Notes: a model not told the origin generated them from the letters alone. Positions 20,905 to 30,434 are shown, numbered from the stretch's first letter. The stretch: DNA of 64,000 nt from Lysobacter sp. 5GHs7-4 (GCF_021284765.1 NZ_CP089924.1:2002001-2066000), one strand, 5' to 3'. Numbers and translations are program-made.

Positions 20905-23900
20905 ATGAATCGTTGTGAAGGCAAGGCGCAATACGCCGGCGTGCCGGTGTCCGCTCGTGCTCATCCGTTGGCGCGGATAGTGCGCAAATCCGCGGCGTTG
21001 CTGGGGGCGACGCTGCTGACGGGTCTGGCCATGGTCGGACCCGCGCAAGCGCAGAGCTGCGCGATCGGCGAGACGCCGGTGGCGTTCGGCTTCACCGGCG
21101 GCGAGCAGACCGTGACCGTGCCCGGCGGCGTGCACTCGGCGACCGTCTACTTGAGCGGCGCCCAGGGCGGCGCCGGTCGCAGCGGTGCCGGCACCATCGG
21201 CGGCAGCCCGAATTCTCCGGGCGGCACCGGCGGCCTCGGCGGCCGCGTACGCGGCACCGTGGCGCTGACCCCGGGCTCGACGTTGTCGGTGTGGGTCGGC
21301 GGGCAGGGTTCGCAGGCGGTCAACCCAGGCGGTATCGGCCAGGGCGTGGACGGCATCGGCGGCGGCGCCACCGATCTGCGCGTGGGCGGCAACGCCGTCG
21401 GCAACCGCGTCGCCATCGGCGGCGGCGGCGGCGGCGGCGGCAACGCCGGCTGGAGCAGCGCCAACGTCATCGCCGGCGGTGCCGGCGGCGTCGGCGGCGG
21501 CGGCACCGGCGGCACGGGCGCGACCGTGCCCGGCGGCCCCGGTCCCTTCGGCGGCGGCGGCGGCGCGGTCGGCACCGGCGGTGCCGGTGGCGGCGGTTGC
21601 GGCAACTTCCCGGCCACCGCGGGCAACGCGGCCAACGGCGACGGCGGCGACTCCTTCAATTTCTCCGGTTCCTTCAGCGGCGCCGGCTTCGGCGGCGGCG
21701 GCGGTGGCGGTGCCACGGTCGGCGCGGGCGGCGGCGGTGCCGGCGTGGGCACCACGGCCTGCCAGCAGAACTGGAACGGCGGCGGCGGCGGCGGCGCGGG
21801 CGGCAGCTCGGCTGCGACCGGCCTGACCGGTGTGGTCTTCAACAACGGCGTGCAGGCCGGCAACGGCGCGGCGCTGATCTGCTTCGCGCCCAGCGAATTC
21901 TCGGTCGGCGGCCCGGCCAGCGGCCAGACCGGCGCGGTCACGCTGCAGCTCAACGCGACCAATCCGGTCAGCAGCCAGCAGGTGGTGGTGGCGCAGGCCG
22001 CCAACAGTTATGTGTTCCCGACCCGTTTGCCGGTCGGCGCGAACTGGAGCATCAGTGTGCTTTCGGTGCCGGCGGGGCAGTTGTGCAGCGTCACTCCCAG
22101 CAGCGGCAACGCGATCGCCGCGGACGTGACCAACGCCGCGCTGGCCTGCGTCACGGTGACGACCACGATCGCGCCGACGACCTTGCCCGACCCTGTCTTC
22201 AACACCGCGTACTCGCAAACGCTCACCGCCAGCAGCGCCAACGGCGGCGTCGCGCCGTATACGTTCTCGGTCAGCGCCGGCGCCTTGCCGCCAGGTTTGG
22301 CCCTGAGCTCCACCGGCGCCTTGTCCGGCACGCCGACCGCGGCGGGCAGCTACAACTTCACCGTCCAGGCGACGTCCAGCAACGGCTTCAGCGGCACGCG
22401 CGCCTACTCGGTGACGGTGGCCAGGCTGGCGCAGGCGATCACCGCCTTCGCCGCCAATCCGGCCGCGCCGACGTACGCGCCGGGCGGCACCTTCACGGTC
22501 TCGGCCAGCGGCGGCGCGTCCGGCAATCCGGTGGTGTTCGCCAGCACCACACCGGCCGTGTGTACGGTCGCCGGCAGCACGGTGACGATGCAGGGCGCGG
22601 GCAACTGCGCGCTCACCGCCAACCAGGCCGGCAACGCCAACTACGATCCGGCGCCGCAGGCCAGCTTGAGCGTGACCATCTCCGCCGCGGCGCAGACGAT
22701 CACCAACTTCGGGGCCAATCCGGCCGCACCGACGTACGCGCCGGGCGGCACCTTCGCGATCTCGGCCACCGGCGGTCCCTCGACCAGCCCGGTGGTGTTC
22801 GCCAGCACCACGCCGGCGGTGTGCACCGTGGCCGGTAGCACGGTGACGATGCAGGGCGCGGGCAATTGCGCGCTCACCGCCGACCAGGCCGGCGACGCCA
22901 ACTACAGCGCGGCGCCGCAGGTGCAGTTGAACGTCGCCATCGGCGTGGCCGGCCAGGCCATCACCGGCTTCGCCGCGAATCCGGCCGCACCGGTGTTCGC
23001 GCCGGGCGGCAACTTCGCGCTGTCGGCCACCGCTGGTCCCTCGACCAGCCCGGTCGTGTTCGCCAGCACCACGCCTTCGGTGTGCACCGTCAGCGGCAGC
23101 ACCGCGACCATGGTCAGCGGCGGCACCTGCGCGCTCACCGCCAACCAGGCCGGCGACGCCAACTACAGCGCCGCGCCGCAGGTCGGCCTGAACGTGACCA
23201 TCGCCGCGGCCAGCCAGACCATCACCGGTTTCGCCGCCAATCCGTCGGCGCCGACCTATGCCCCGGGCGGTACGTTCTCGGTCTCGGCCAGCGGCGGCGC
23301 CTCGGGCAATCCGGTGGTGTTCGCCTCGACCACGCCGGCGGTGTGCAGCGTGTCCGGCAGTGCGGTGACCACCTTGGCCGCGGGCAACTGCGCGCTGACC
23401 GCCAACCAGGCCGGCAACGCCAGTTACAACGCGGCGGCGCAGGTCACTCTGAGCGTCACCATCGGTGCGGCCACGCCCAGCCTGAGCTGGATCGGCAACA
23501 TCGTGAAGACGGTGGGCGAGCCCACGTTCGATCTGCCCAACCCGACCAGCAGCAACCCGGCCGGCGGCTTCAGCTTCACCAGCAGCAACACCGCGGTGGC
23601 CACGGTGAGCGGACGTACCGTCACCATCGTCGGCCCCGGCACCGCCACTCTGACCGCGACCCAGGCGGCGACGGCGAACTACGTGCAGGCCTCGGTGAAC
23701 ACCGGGCTGTCGGTGACCGCGCGTCCCGATCCGACCCGCGATCCGGGCGTGGTCGGCCTGCTGCAAGCCCAGGTCGACGCCAGCGTGCGCTTCGCGATGG
23801 CGCAGCAGACCAACATCCGCGACCGCCTGCGTCAGCTGCGTCATGGCGGCGACAACCGCTCCAGCAACGGCCTGAGCCTGAACGTGAGCAGCGGCCGCAA

Positions 23901-24864
23901 CAACAGCCTGACCCTGCCGGCCGCGCAGTTCGTCTCCGACGACGCGGTGCGCCTGCCGCCGGGCTGGGGTCTGTGGACCGCCGGCACCATCACCGCCGGC
24001 GACCGCGACGGCCGCAGCGGCAGCGAAGGCTTCAACTTCCGCAGCGACGGCATCACCGTCGGCGCCGACTGGCGCGTGGGCGAGAACTTCCTGCTCGGCC
24101 TGGCCGGCGGCTTCGCCTGGAACGACACCGAACTGACCCGTTCCAGCTCGCGCCTGGATGCCGACCAGCGTTCGCTGTCGCTGTACGGCCTGTGGCGCCA
24201 TGGCGACCATCTGTTCGTCGACGGCACCCTGGGTTGGGGCCGCCTGGGCTTCGACATCAAGCGCTGGAGCGATCCGGCCGATGCCATGGCCACCGCCGAA
24301 CGCGACGGCACGCAGTCGTTCGGCGCGCTGACGGTGGGCTACGAACGCGCCAGCGAGCGCATGACGCTGACCAGCTACGGCCGCTTCGACGCCAGCCGCA
24401 CCCGCCTGGATGCGTACCGCGAGTTCGGCCTGGGTATCTACGACCTGAGCTACGGCTCGCAGACCGTGAAGAACAACGGCGTGGCCGTGGGCCTGGAAGG
24501 CAGCTACCTGGTGCAGGGCTCCAAGGGCGTGTTCCGGCCGTACTGGATGCTCGAGTACCGCGACGCGATCAGCAACAGCAGCGACGTCGATCTGAACTAC
24601 GTGGTGATGCCGGTGGCCAACGATTACACCATCGGCCTGCGCAGCTACGGCGACAACGCGCTGATGTACGGCGGCGGCGTGGACATGGACATCGCCCAGG
24701 GCTGGAAGCTGTCGGTGCTGCTGCGTCGCGAGCACGCGTCCAGCCAGGATGCCAGCACCAGCTTCGGCCTGTTGCTGTCGTTCAACCCGCGCGCGCAACC
24801 GATGTCGGCGCCGGTGTCGAACCTGGCGCAGGACCTGCCGACCACGGCCAAGACCGGCGAGTGA
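20905..24864 (+). CDS. Glycine-rich, Ig-repeat autotransporter (type Va)
   Basis: 1319-residue exported protein. A long N-terminal region precedes the signal hydrophobic stretch (about 35-55, ending GPAQAQ). A glycine-rich domain (about 90-320) carries runs of six or more Gly, like eukaryotic-type glycine-rich lectin-associated domains. Next are a putative Ig fold (about 430-507, PYTFSVSAGALPPGLALSSTGALSG), four near-identical 87-residue Ig-like repeats (about 510-857), one further Ig-like unit, and a C-terminal autotransporter beta-barrel (about 1019-1305). The barrel contains GLWTAGTITAGDRDGRSGSEG, NFLLGLAGGFAW and SFGLLLSFNPR. ATG 20905 has AGGGGG upstream. Probably a surface adhesin or matrix protein (inference). 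Convergent with the ABC exporter gene. Confidence 0.88.
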   Translation: MNRCEGKAQYAGVPVSARAHPLARIVRKSAALLGATLLTGLAMVGPAQAQSCAIGETPVAFGFTGGEQTVTVPGGVHSATVYLSGAQGGAGRSGAGTIGGSPNSPGGTGGLGGRVRGTVALTPGSTLSVWVGGQGSQAVNPGGIGQGVDGIGGGATDLRVGGNAVGNRVAIGGGGGGGGNAGWSSANVIAGGAGGVGGGGTGGTGATVPGGPGPFGGGGGAVGTGGAGGGGCGNFPATAGNAANGDGGDSFNFSGSFSGAGFGGGGGGGATVGAGGGGAGVGTTACQQNWNGGGGGGAGGSSAATGLTGVVFNNGVQAGNGAALICFAPSEFSVGGPASGQTGAVTLQLNATNPVSSQQVVVAQAANSYVFPTRLPVGANWSISVLSVPAGQLCSVTPSSGNAIAADVTNAALACVTVTTTIAPTTLPDPVFNTAYSQTLTASSANGGVAPYTFSVSAGALPPGLALSSTGALSGTPTAAGSYNFTVQATSSNGFSGTRAYSVTVARLAQAITAFAANPAAPTYAPGGTFTVSASGGASGNPVVFASTTPAVCTVAGSTVTMQGAGNCALTANQAGNANYDPAPQASLSVTISAAAQTITNFGANPAAPTYAPGGTFAISATGGPSTSPVVFASTTPAVCTVAGSTVTMQGAGNCALTADQAGDANYSAAPQVQLNVAIGVAGQAITGFAANPAAPVFAPGGNFALSATAGPSTSPVVFASTTPSVCTVSGSTATMVSGGTCALTANQAGDANYSAAPQVGLNVTIAAASQTITGFAANPSAPTYAPGGTFSVSASGGASGNPVVFASTTPAVCSVSGSAVTTLAAGNCALTANQAGNASYNAAAQVTLSVTIGAATPSLSWIGNIVKTVGEPTFDLPNPTSSNPAGGFSFTSSNTAVATVSGRTVTIVGPGTATLTATQAATANYVQASVNTGLSVTARPDPTRDPGVVGLLQAQVDASVRFAMAQQTNIRDRLRQLRHGGDNRSSNGLSLNVSSGRNNSLTLPAAQFVSDDAVRLPPGWGLWTAGTITAGDRDGRSGSEGFNFRSDGITVGADWRVGENFLLGLAGGFAWNDTELTRSSSRLDADQRSLSLYGLWRHGDHLFVDGTLGWGRLGFDIKRWSDPADAMATAERDGTQSFGALTVGYERASERMTLTSYGRFDASRTRLDAYREFGLGIYDLSYGSQTVKNNGVAVGLEGSYLVQGSKGVFRPYWMLEYRDAISNSSDVDLNYVVMPVANDYTIGLRSYGDNALMYGGGVDMDIAQGWKLSVLLRREHASSQDASTSFGLLLSFNPRAQPMSAPVSNLAQDLPTTAKTGE
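22432..23475 (+). repeat. Four 261-bp tandem repeats inside the autotransporter
   Basis: Units start at 22432, 22693, 22954 and 23215, each coding for 87 residues that begin QxITxFxANPxAPxxAPGG and contain one Cys pair (PxVCxVxGS and GxCALTA). The copies are strongly conserved at DNA level, and the exact multiple of three keeps frame if copy number changes. Confidence 0.92.
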
Positions 24865-24904
24865 GTCGGACCGCGTCGGATCCGTAAGCCCATCTCGTCT
24901 TTAG

Positions 24905-24930
24905 CCCCTCTCCCGCTTGCGGGAGAGGGG
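24905..24930. repeat. Perfect 12-bp inverted repeat between convergent genes
   Basis: CCCCTCTCCCGC (24905-24916) and its exact complement (24919-24930) with a two-base loop, followed by TTGGGGTGAGGG. There is no T tract, so it is more likely a repetitive palindrome than a simple terminator, although it may stop transcription from both sides. Confidence 0.7.
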
Positions 24931-25026
24931 TTGGGGTGAGGGCGGCAGCCGACGGGCGATCCGAAACCTTATGCGGTTGTTTCCAACCAACCGCGTTTCA
25001 AGCCACGCAGTCTGAAGTAACCAAGA

Positions 25027-26925
25027 TCAAGCCACAGCGACCGGCTCGCCCGTCTCGGGCCCGGCCTCCGCCTCGCGCTGCTGCAGCATCCACATCTGCG
25101 CGTACACGCCGCCCAGCCGCAGCAGCTCGCCGTGTTCGCCGCGTTCGACGATGCGGCCTGCGTCCATCACCAGGATCTGGTCGGCGTCCATCACCGTCGA
25201 CAGACGGTGCGCGATCACCAGGGTAGTGCGGCCGACGCTGATGCGGTCCAGCTCGGCCTGGATCGCGCGTTCGGACTTGGAATCCAGCGCAGAGGTGGCC
25301 TCGTCGAAGATCAGGATCGAGGGGTTCTTGAGCAGCGCGCGCGCGATCGCCACGCGCTGCTTCTCGCCGCCGGAAAGCTTCAGGCCGCGCTCGCCCACGG
25401 CGGTGTCGTAGCCGTCGGGCAGGCCGGCGATGAAATCGTGGATATGCGCCGCGCGCGCGGCCGCCTCCACTTCCTCGCGGCCGGCCTCGGGGCGGCCATA
25501 GCGGATGTTGTAGTAGATGCTGTCGTTGAACAGCACCGTGTCCTGCGGCACGATGCCGATCGCGCCGCGCAGCGAGGACTGGGTGAGTTCGCGCAGGTCG
25601 TGGCCGTCGATGGCGATGCGGCCGCTGTCGATGTCGTAGAAGCGGTACAGCAACCGCGCCAGCGTCGACTTGCCCGAGCCCGAATGTCCGACCACCGCGA
25701 CCGTGCCGCCGGCGGCGATCTCGAAATCGATGCCGCGCAGGATCTCGCGGCGCGGATCGTAGCCGAAGCGCACGTTTTCGAAACGCACCCGCGGCCGGTT
25801 CGGCGCCAGCGCGACGGCGCCGGGCGCGTCCTGCACGTCCTGGCGCTCGTCCATCAGGCCGAACAGACGCTCCATGTTGGTCAGCGACTGCTTCACCTCG
25901 CGGTACATCATGCCCAGCATGTTCAGCGGCGCCGACAATTGCAGCAGGTAGGCGTTGACCAGCACCAGGTCGCCGACCGTGAGTTCGCCGGCGACCACGC
26001 CGCGCGCGGCCAGCCACATCATCGCGGTCACGCCGATGGCGACGATCGCGCTCTGGCCCAGGTTGAGCACCGCCAGGGTCTTGGTCGACTTGACCCGCGC
26101 GTTCTCCAGCGAGCGCAGGTTGTCGTCGTAGCGCGAGGCCTCGTGGGCTTCGTTGTTGAAGTACTTGACGGTTTCGTAGTTGAGCAGCGAGTCCACCGCG
26201 CGTTCGTTGGCGCGGGTGTCGGCCTCGACCGCGGCGCGGTAGTAGCGCGTGCGCCACTCGGTCACGGCGAAGGTCCAGGCGCCGTAGGCGACCAGCGTGA
26301 TCAGGGTGACGCCGGCGAAGCGCCAGTCGTAGTTCCACACCAGCACCGCGGTGACCAGGCCGACTTCCAGGATCACCGGCACGATCGAGTACAAGGTCCA
26401 GTCCAGCAGGTCGGTGATCGCGGTGCCGCCGCGTTCGACGTCGCGCGCCACGCCGCCGGTGCGGCGGCCCAGGTGGAACTTCAGGCTCAGCCCGTGCAGA
26501 TGCCGGAACACGCGCAAGGTCACCTCGCGCGAGGTCCGCGCCATCACCCGCGCGAACACGATCTGGCGCAGCTCGCCGAACAGGGTGGTGCCGATGCGCG
26601 CCGCGCCGTAGGCGACCAGCAACGCGACCGGCAGCACCAGCAGGCTGGGCGCGACGTTGAGGCCGTCGACGATGCGCTTGAGCACCATCGGCACGGCCAG
26701 GTTGAGCAGCTTGGCGGCCAGCACCATGGCCAGCGCCAACAGGATGCGGCCCAGGTAGGGGCGCAGATAGGGCAGCAGCTCGGCGATCACCGAGTAATCG
26801 CCACGCGAGCCGGCGGCGCGCGCGACCGGCGCGACGTCGGTGCCGGGTGCGGCGGGCTCGGCGGCAGCGGGCTCGACAGCGGCGGGCTCGATAGGAGCGG
26901 GCTCGCCCGGAGCAGGGGTAGTCAT
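25027..26925 (-). CDS. ATM1/HMT1-like ABC exporter (membrane-ATPase fusion)
   Basis: 632-residue half-transporter. A proline/alanine-rich leader (repeated PAxxEPAA, about 1-30) precedes a six-helix membrane domain (about 55-345) containing LSLKFHLGRRTGGVARDVERG and NYETVKYFNNE, which are typical of the ATM1/ABCB7 branch. The nucleotide-binding domain (about 375-610) has Walker A GHSGSGKST, signature LSGGEKQR, Walker B ILIFDEATSALD and H-loop IAHRLST. ATM1-like proteins export glutathione-linked or sulfur species; the bacterial substrate is uncertain. ATG 26925 is preferred over an upstream in-frame start at 26967. Convergent with the autotransporter gene. Confidence 0.88.
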   Translation of the reverse strand: MTTPAPGEPAPIEPAAVEPAAAEPAAPGTDVAPVARAAGSRGDYSVIAELLPYLRPYLGRILLALAMVLAAKLLNLAVPMVLKRIVDGLNVAPSLLVLPVALLVAYGAARIGTTLFGELRQIVFARVMARTSREVTLRVFRHLHGLSLKFHLGRRTGGVARDVERGGTAITDLLDWTLYSIVPVILEVGLVTAVLVWNYDWRFAGVTLITLVAYGAWTFAVTEWRTRYYRAAVEADTRANERAVDSLLNYETVKYFNNEAHEASRYDDNLRSLENARVKSTKTLAVLNLGQSAIVAIGVTAMMWLAARGVVAGELTVGDLVLVNAYLLQLSAPLNMLGMMYREVKQSLTNMERLFGLMDERQDVQDAPGAVALAPNRPRVRFENVRFGYDPRREILRGIDFEIAAGGTVAVVGHSGSGKSTLARLLYRFYDIDSGRIAIDGHDLRELTQSSLRGAIGIVPQDTVLFNDSIYYNIRYGRPEAGREEVEAAARAAHIHDFIAGLPDGYDTAVGERGLKLSGGEKQRVAIARALLKNPSILIFDEATSALDSKSERAIQAELDRISVGRTTLVIAHRLSTVMDADQILVMDAGRIVERGEHGELLRLGGVYAQMWMLQQREAEAGPETGEPVAVA

Positions 26926-27019
26926 GCGGAAACCGAAGGGGGAGGGCCGACGAGGATAGGACCTCAAGGACGCTTGAGGTCAAGTCGCGACGCCGCGGCC
27001 CTCGCCGCAGCGCGCGCGA

Positions 27020-28540
27020 TCAGCGCAGGCGCAGGGCCCCGCGCACGCGCGGTTCGCGCGACTCGCGCGCGGGTGCCTCGCGCAGCGCGGCCGGTTGCGA
27101 GGCGGGCACGGGAGCGGGCTTGGGGGCCACGGACAAGCCCGCCGGCGGATCGGCGGGCGGTATCAGCGGCTGCGAGCCGTTCATCGCGATCGGTCCGAAC
27201 ACCTCGGGATTGAGCAGCCCGAAGGCGTCGCGGCAATTCAGCAGCGGATAGCTGCGCCCGCTGGCCGGGTCCTGGATGCGCGTATGCGACAGCGCCATCG
27301 CCTCCATGCGCTGGGCCACCGTGCTGGCCGGCGCGGCCTGCTTGAGCGCGGCGGCGCAGGCGCAGGCCTGCGGCGCGGCCTGCGAGGTGCCGCCGTAGGT
27401 CGAACTGCCGCCGTTGATGCCGGCGGCGGTGACGAAGGCGCTGGCGCCGAACAGATCGGTGGTGGCGCTGCGGTTGGCGAAGCAGGTCGGCTGCAACGGC
27501 GCGGTCGAGGTTTCGCTGCAGCCCAGATAGGTGATCGCGCCGCCGTGGAAATCCCAGGTCGCGCCGGTGGACACCGCATTGCGCACGCAGGCCGGCGCGG
27601 CCATCGCATTGAGGCTGCCCTGATTGCCGCTGGACACCGTGACCACCGCGCCCAGCGCGTTGAGGTTGCCGATCGCCACCGACAAGGCCTGGGTCCACGA
27701 GGTCGCGCCGTCGCAGTCGCCCGCGTACTGCGCGTCGGTGCCCAGGCTGAGGTTGACCGCATCGACATCGGGGTGGTTCGTCGCCAGCCAGTCCAGCGCG
27801 GCGACGATGTCGGAAGTGCAGCAGAACCGGTTATTGCGGTCCAGTACTTTGACCGCGACCAGACTGACCTGCGGCAGCGCGCCCCGCGGCGCGACGGTGC
27901 CGTTGCCGCCGATGATGCCGGCGACATTGGTGCCGTGGCCGTGATCGTCCTCGGCGGAACCGGGACCGCTCTGGCTGGCGCCGCCGTTGGGGCAGCAACC
28001 CGTACCGCCGCCGCTGCAGAAACAGGCCTGACCGACGATGCGGCCGGCGAAGTCGGCGTGATCGGTGTCGATGCCGGTGTCGATCACCGCCACCTTCATG
28101 CCCGCGCCCGAATACCCCGCGCCGGCGAGCTCGTGCAGGTTGTTGAGCGCCAGCGCGTTGTCGGGCGCGACCGCGCCGCCGGAACCGCCCACGTCCAGAT
28201 CCACCCGCGCCACGCGCGGATCGCGCGCCAGCGCCGCCAGCGTGGCCGCGTCGGCGCGCAGGGCGAAACCGGGCACGTGCTGGTAGCGGCGCAGGCTACG
28301 CGTTCGCGCGCGCTGCGGCAGTCCCGCCAGCACCCGATCCACCTCCAGCCGCACCTGCGGATGCAGGCGGGCGGACGCGGCATCGCGCGTGGCCGCCGGC
28401 GCCTTCAGCAGCACGAACACCGGCGCCTCGCCCTGCGCCTGCACGCGCACGCTGGCCGCCGCGGAAATCCGCGGCGATTGCGCCAATGCGGGCAGGGCGA
28501 TCAGACACAAGGCCAGGGCCAGGCAGCGAAGCAAGGACAT
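27020..28540 (-). CDS. Secreted S8 serine protease with Cys-rich inserts
   Basis: 506-residue exported subtilase. Signal peptide about 1-20 (CLALALCLIALPALAQ). A propeptide-like region (about 35-135) contains RYQHVPGFALRADAATLAALA. The catalytic triad is Asp in AVIDTGIDTDHA, His in DDHGHGTNVAGI and Ser in GGTSQAAPQACACAA. An unusual cysteine-rich insert (FCSGGGTGCCPNGG) lies between Asp and His, with CC again in RFCCTSD, suggesting disulfide stabilisation outside the cell. The C-terminus is proline/alanine-rich and arginine-ended. ATG 28540 fits the signal peptide; the open frame reaches 28678. Unrelated in architecture to the larger S8 protease at 6470. Confidence 0.9.
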   Translation of the reverse strand: MSLLRCLALALCLIALPALAQSPRISAAASVRVQAQGEAPVFVLLKAPAATRDAASARLHPQVRLEVDRVLAGLPQRARTRSLRRYQHVPGFALRADAATLAALARDPRVARVDLDVGGSGGAVAPDNALALNNLHELAGAGYSGAGMKVAVIDTGIDTDHADFAGRIVGQACFCSGGGTGCCPNGGASQSGPGSAEDDHGHGTNVAGIIGGNGTVAPRGALPQVSLVAVKVLDRNNRFCCTSDIVAALDWLATNHPDVDAVNLSLGTDAQYAGDCDGATSWTQALSVAIGNLNALGAVVTVSSGNQGSLNAMAAPACVRNAVSTGATWDFHGGAITYLGCSETSTAPLQPTCFANRSATTDLFGASAFVTAAGINGGSSTYGGTSQAAPQACACAAALKQAAPASTVAQRMEAMALSHTRIQDPASGRSYPLLNCRDAFGLLNPEVFGPIAMNGSQPLIPPADPPAGLSVAPKPAPVPASQPAALREAPARESREPRVRGALRLR

Positions 28541-28719
28541 ACGGACTTCCGGATCGGACGCATCGGAAGCCCAGCGTACTGCTTTCCAGGCGTCGGAGCG
28601 CAGTGCGCGGGTCAAGCCGGGGCGGCTGCGGCGGTAGGTTGGGGGATGGGCGTGAACGCCTCTCGCCCGTTCGCGCACTGCCGTCGCAACGCCGTGGGGT
28701 TCGACCTCAGTCTGCCGAA

Positions 28720-29142
28720 CTAGCGTGCGCCCGCCGCCCGCAGCGCCGTCATCGGTCCGAGGTCGTCGGCCATCGCGCGCAAGGTTTCGATCGCCAGGCG
28801 CCGGCTCTCGTCGGCCACGCGCACGCGCCGGCGACGGCCGTCGCTGCTCACCGCCAACCAGCCCTGTTGTTCCAGCTGCGCCACGTACTGCGAGGCCAGC
28901 GACACGCTGCAGCCGAGCAGGGCGGACAGGTCGCCGATGCTGAGCCCGGGCGCGCTGGCGGCGTAAAACAAAATCTGCCCGCGCTTGGGATTGCCGAACG
29001 CGTCGGTCAGCGCCGAGGCCAGGGTCGCGGTGCGCTCGGTCGCGGCCGCCACATGCGCGGTGATGCCGCGGCCGCGGCCGGAGCCCGAAGCGGGCACGCT
29101 GGAGGGCAGCGCGTGCAGGGGCCAGGTGCCGGTCAGGTTCAT
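28720..29142 (-). CDS. Winged-helix transcriptional regulator (MarR/ArsR-like)
   Basis: 140-residue predicted DNA-binding protein. The winged helix is visible as KRGQILFYAASAPGLSIGD, then LSALLGCSVSLASQYVAQLE and a basic wing SSDGRRRRVRVAD. A C-terminal helix follows. It resembles the one-domain MarR/ArsR type and has no obvious metal-binding Cys pair. Its ATG overlaps the stop of the upstream FAD-monooxygenase-like gene by four bases (ATGA), so the two are translated together. It may control that operon or the divergent two-component genes; no operator was assigned. Confidence 0.75.
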   Translation of the reverse strand: MNLTGTWPLHALPSSVPASGSGRGRGITAHVAAATERTATLASALTDAFGNPKRGQILFYAASAPGLSIGDLSALLGCSVSLASQYVAQLEQQGWLAVSSDGRRRRVRVADESRRLAIETLRAMADDLGPMTALRAAGAR

Positions 29143-30434
29143 CGCGGCAGCCACCGGCCGGCGAACGCGCCCAGCGTGCGCGCCATCGAGCGCCAGGAGC
29201 GCGTCGCGCCGAGCGCGCCAGGCTGCGGCAGCAGCGCCGCGAGCACGCGCTGCGCGCCGCGTCCTTCCACCGCCGCGCGCTGCAACAGGGCGCGTTCGTA
29301 GTGGGCCAGCGCGGCGGCGATCGAATCGCGATGGCGGGTGGAAGTCAGTGCCTGCGCCAGCTCCCAGGCGTCCTGCAGTTCGCCGTTCTTGGGATCGCTG
29401 AGCAGGCAGGGCGCCATCCGCGCCGCCGCGCCCAGCAGGGTCATCGCGCCACGCTCGTTCCAGCTGCGGTCCGGCGCGCTGGTCAGCAGGGGGCGCGCGA
29501 CGAAGCGGGGTTCGGCGGCGTCGATCAGGCGCAGGAACTTGGGATCCCAGTGCGCGAGCTGCTGCTTGAGCGCGCCGCGCGCCTGCGCCGAATCGGCCCA
29601 GTCCACGCCGCGCAGCGACCAGTCGCGCGGTACCCGCAGGGCGATGCGCAGGTCCATGCCGCGCAGGCTGTTGCGTTGCGCGATCAGCGCCGCGTCGGCG
29701 TCGCGCACCGCCAGGCGGTCGTGGTCCAGCCACAGCGCGATGCGCGGCACCCGCAGCTCCGGCAGCGGCACCTGCGCTTCGATCAGGGTCAGGCCGCTGT
29801 AGCGCAGGCCGCTAGCGGTCGCGTACGGCCGCAGCAGCGAGCAGGCGCCGTCGGCGCCGATCACCAGGTCGGCCTGGCCGCGCGCGCCGTTGGCGAAATT
29901 CAGGCGCTGGCTGCCGTCGGGCGCGTTGGTAAGGGAGGTGAAGCGCCGGCCCCACAGCACGCTGCCGGGCTGCAGGCTGTTCAGCAGCAGGTCGCGCAGC
30001 AGACCGTACTCGATGCGCCAGCGCGCGCTGGCGCGCGCGGGCAGGGCGCGGTCGCGCTGGCGCCGGCCCTGGGCGTCGACCAGGCGGGTGTGGGTGCGTT
30101 CGCGCTCGCAGCAGCGGTCGAACAAGGGCCCCAGCTCGGCCGCGCGCAAGGCCTTGATCGCCGGCTCGCGGTCGATGCACAGGCTGCGTCGGTACCACGC
30201 CGGGTCGGTGGCGCCGCGCGCCTCGTGGACCTCGACCTCGACGCCCTCGCGCTGCAGCAGACGCGCCAGGCACAGGCCGCCCAGGCTGGCGCCGACGATC
30301 GCGACCTTGCGGTGCCTGAGCGGGTGGCGCGCGTCGGTGGCGCTGCGCGGCGCCGGGATGGCGGTGGAAAAGGCGACGGCGTCGGCCGGGACGGCGCGTC
30401 GCAAGGCGGGGGAGGGCAGCAGCGTCGAAGACAT
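29139..30434 (-). CDS. FAD-dependent monooxygenase-like protein, altered flavin motif
   Basis: 431 residues of the group A flavoprotein monooxygenase fold. A 40-residue leader precedes the Rossmann motif VAIVGASLGGLCLARLLQ. The second conserved stretch LVIGADGACSLLRPY (DG motif) is normal. The third motif, usually GDAAH with P and G residues contacting the flavin, reads LLGAAARMAPCLLSDPKNG here. Its Asp is replaced by Ala, followed by a GELQDAWELAQAL helix as in true family members. This may weaken FAD binding or mark a divergent branch. A winged-helix regulator gene overlaps its end. Substrate unknown. Confidence 0.72.
   Translation of the reverse strand: MSSTLLPSPALRRAVPADAVAFSTAIPAPRSATDARHPLRHRKVAIVGASLGGLCLARLLQREGVEVEVHEARGATDPAWYRRSLCIDREPAIKALRAAELGPLFDRCCERERTHTRLVDAQGRRQRDRALPARASARWRIEYGLLRDLLLNSLQPGSVLWGRRFTSLTNAPDGSQRLNFANGARGQADLVIGADGACSLLRPYATASGLRYSGLTLIEAQVPLPELRVPRIALWLDHDRLAVRDADAALIAQRNSLRGMDLRIALRVPRDWSLRGVDWADSAQARGALKQQLAHWDPKFLRLIDAAEPRFVARPLLTSAPDRSWNERGAMTLLGAAARMAPCLLSDPKNGELQDAWELAQALTSTRHRDSIAAALAHYERALLQRAAVEGRGAQRVLAALLPQPGALGATRSWRSMARTLGAFAGRWLPR

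Noticed and set aside
20833..24798. A 1321-residue antisense frame over the autotransporter
   Set aside because: It mirrors the repetitive sense gene and shows no recognisable fold; the sense frame has a signal peptide, barrel and start site.
24905..24930. Classical rho-independent terminator
   Set aside because: The stem is strong but the loop is two bases and no T tract follows, so I list it as a repeat.
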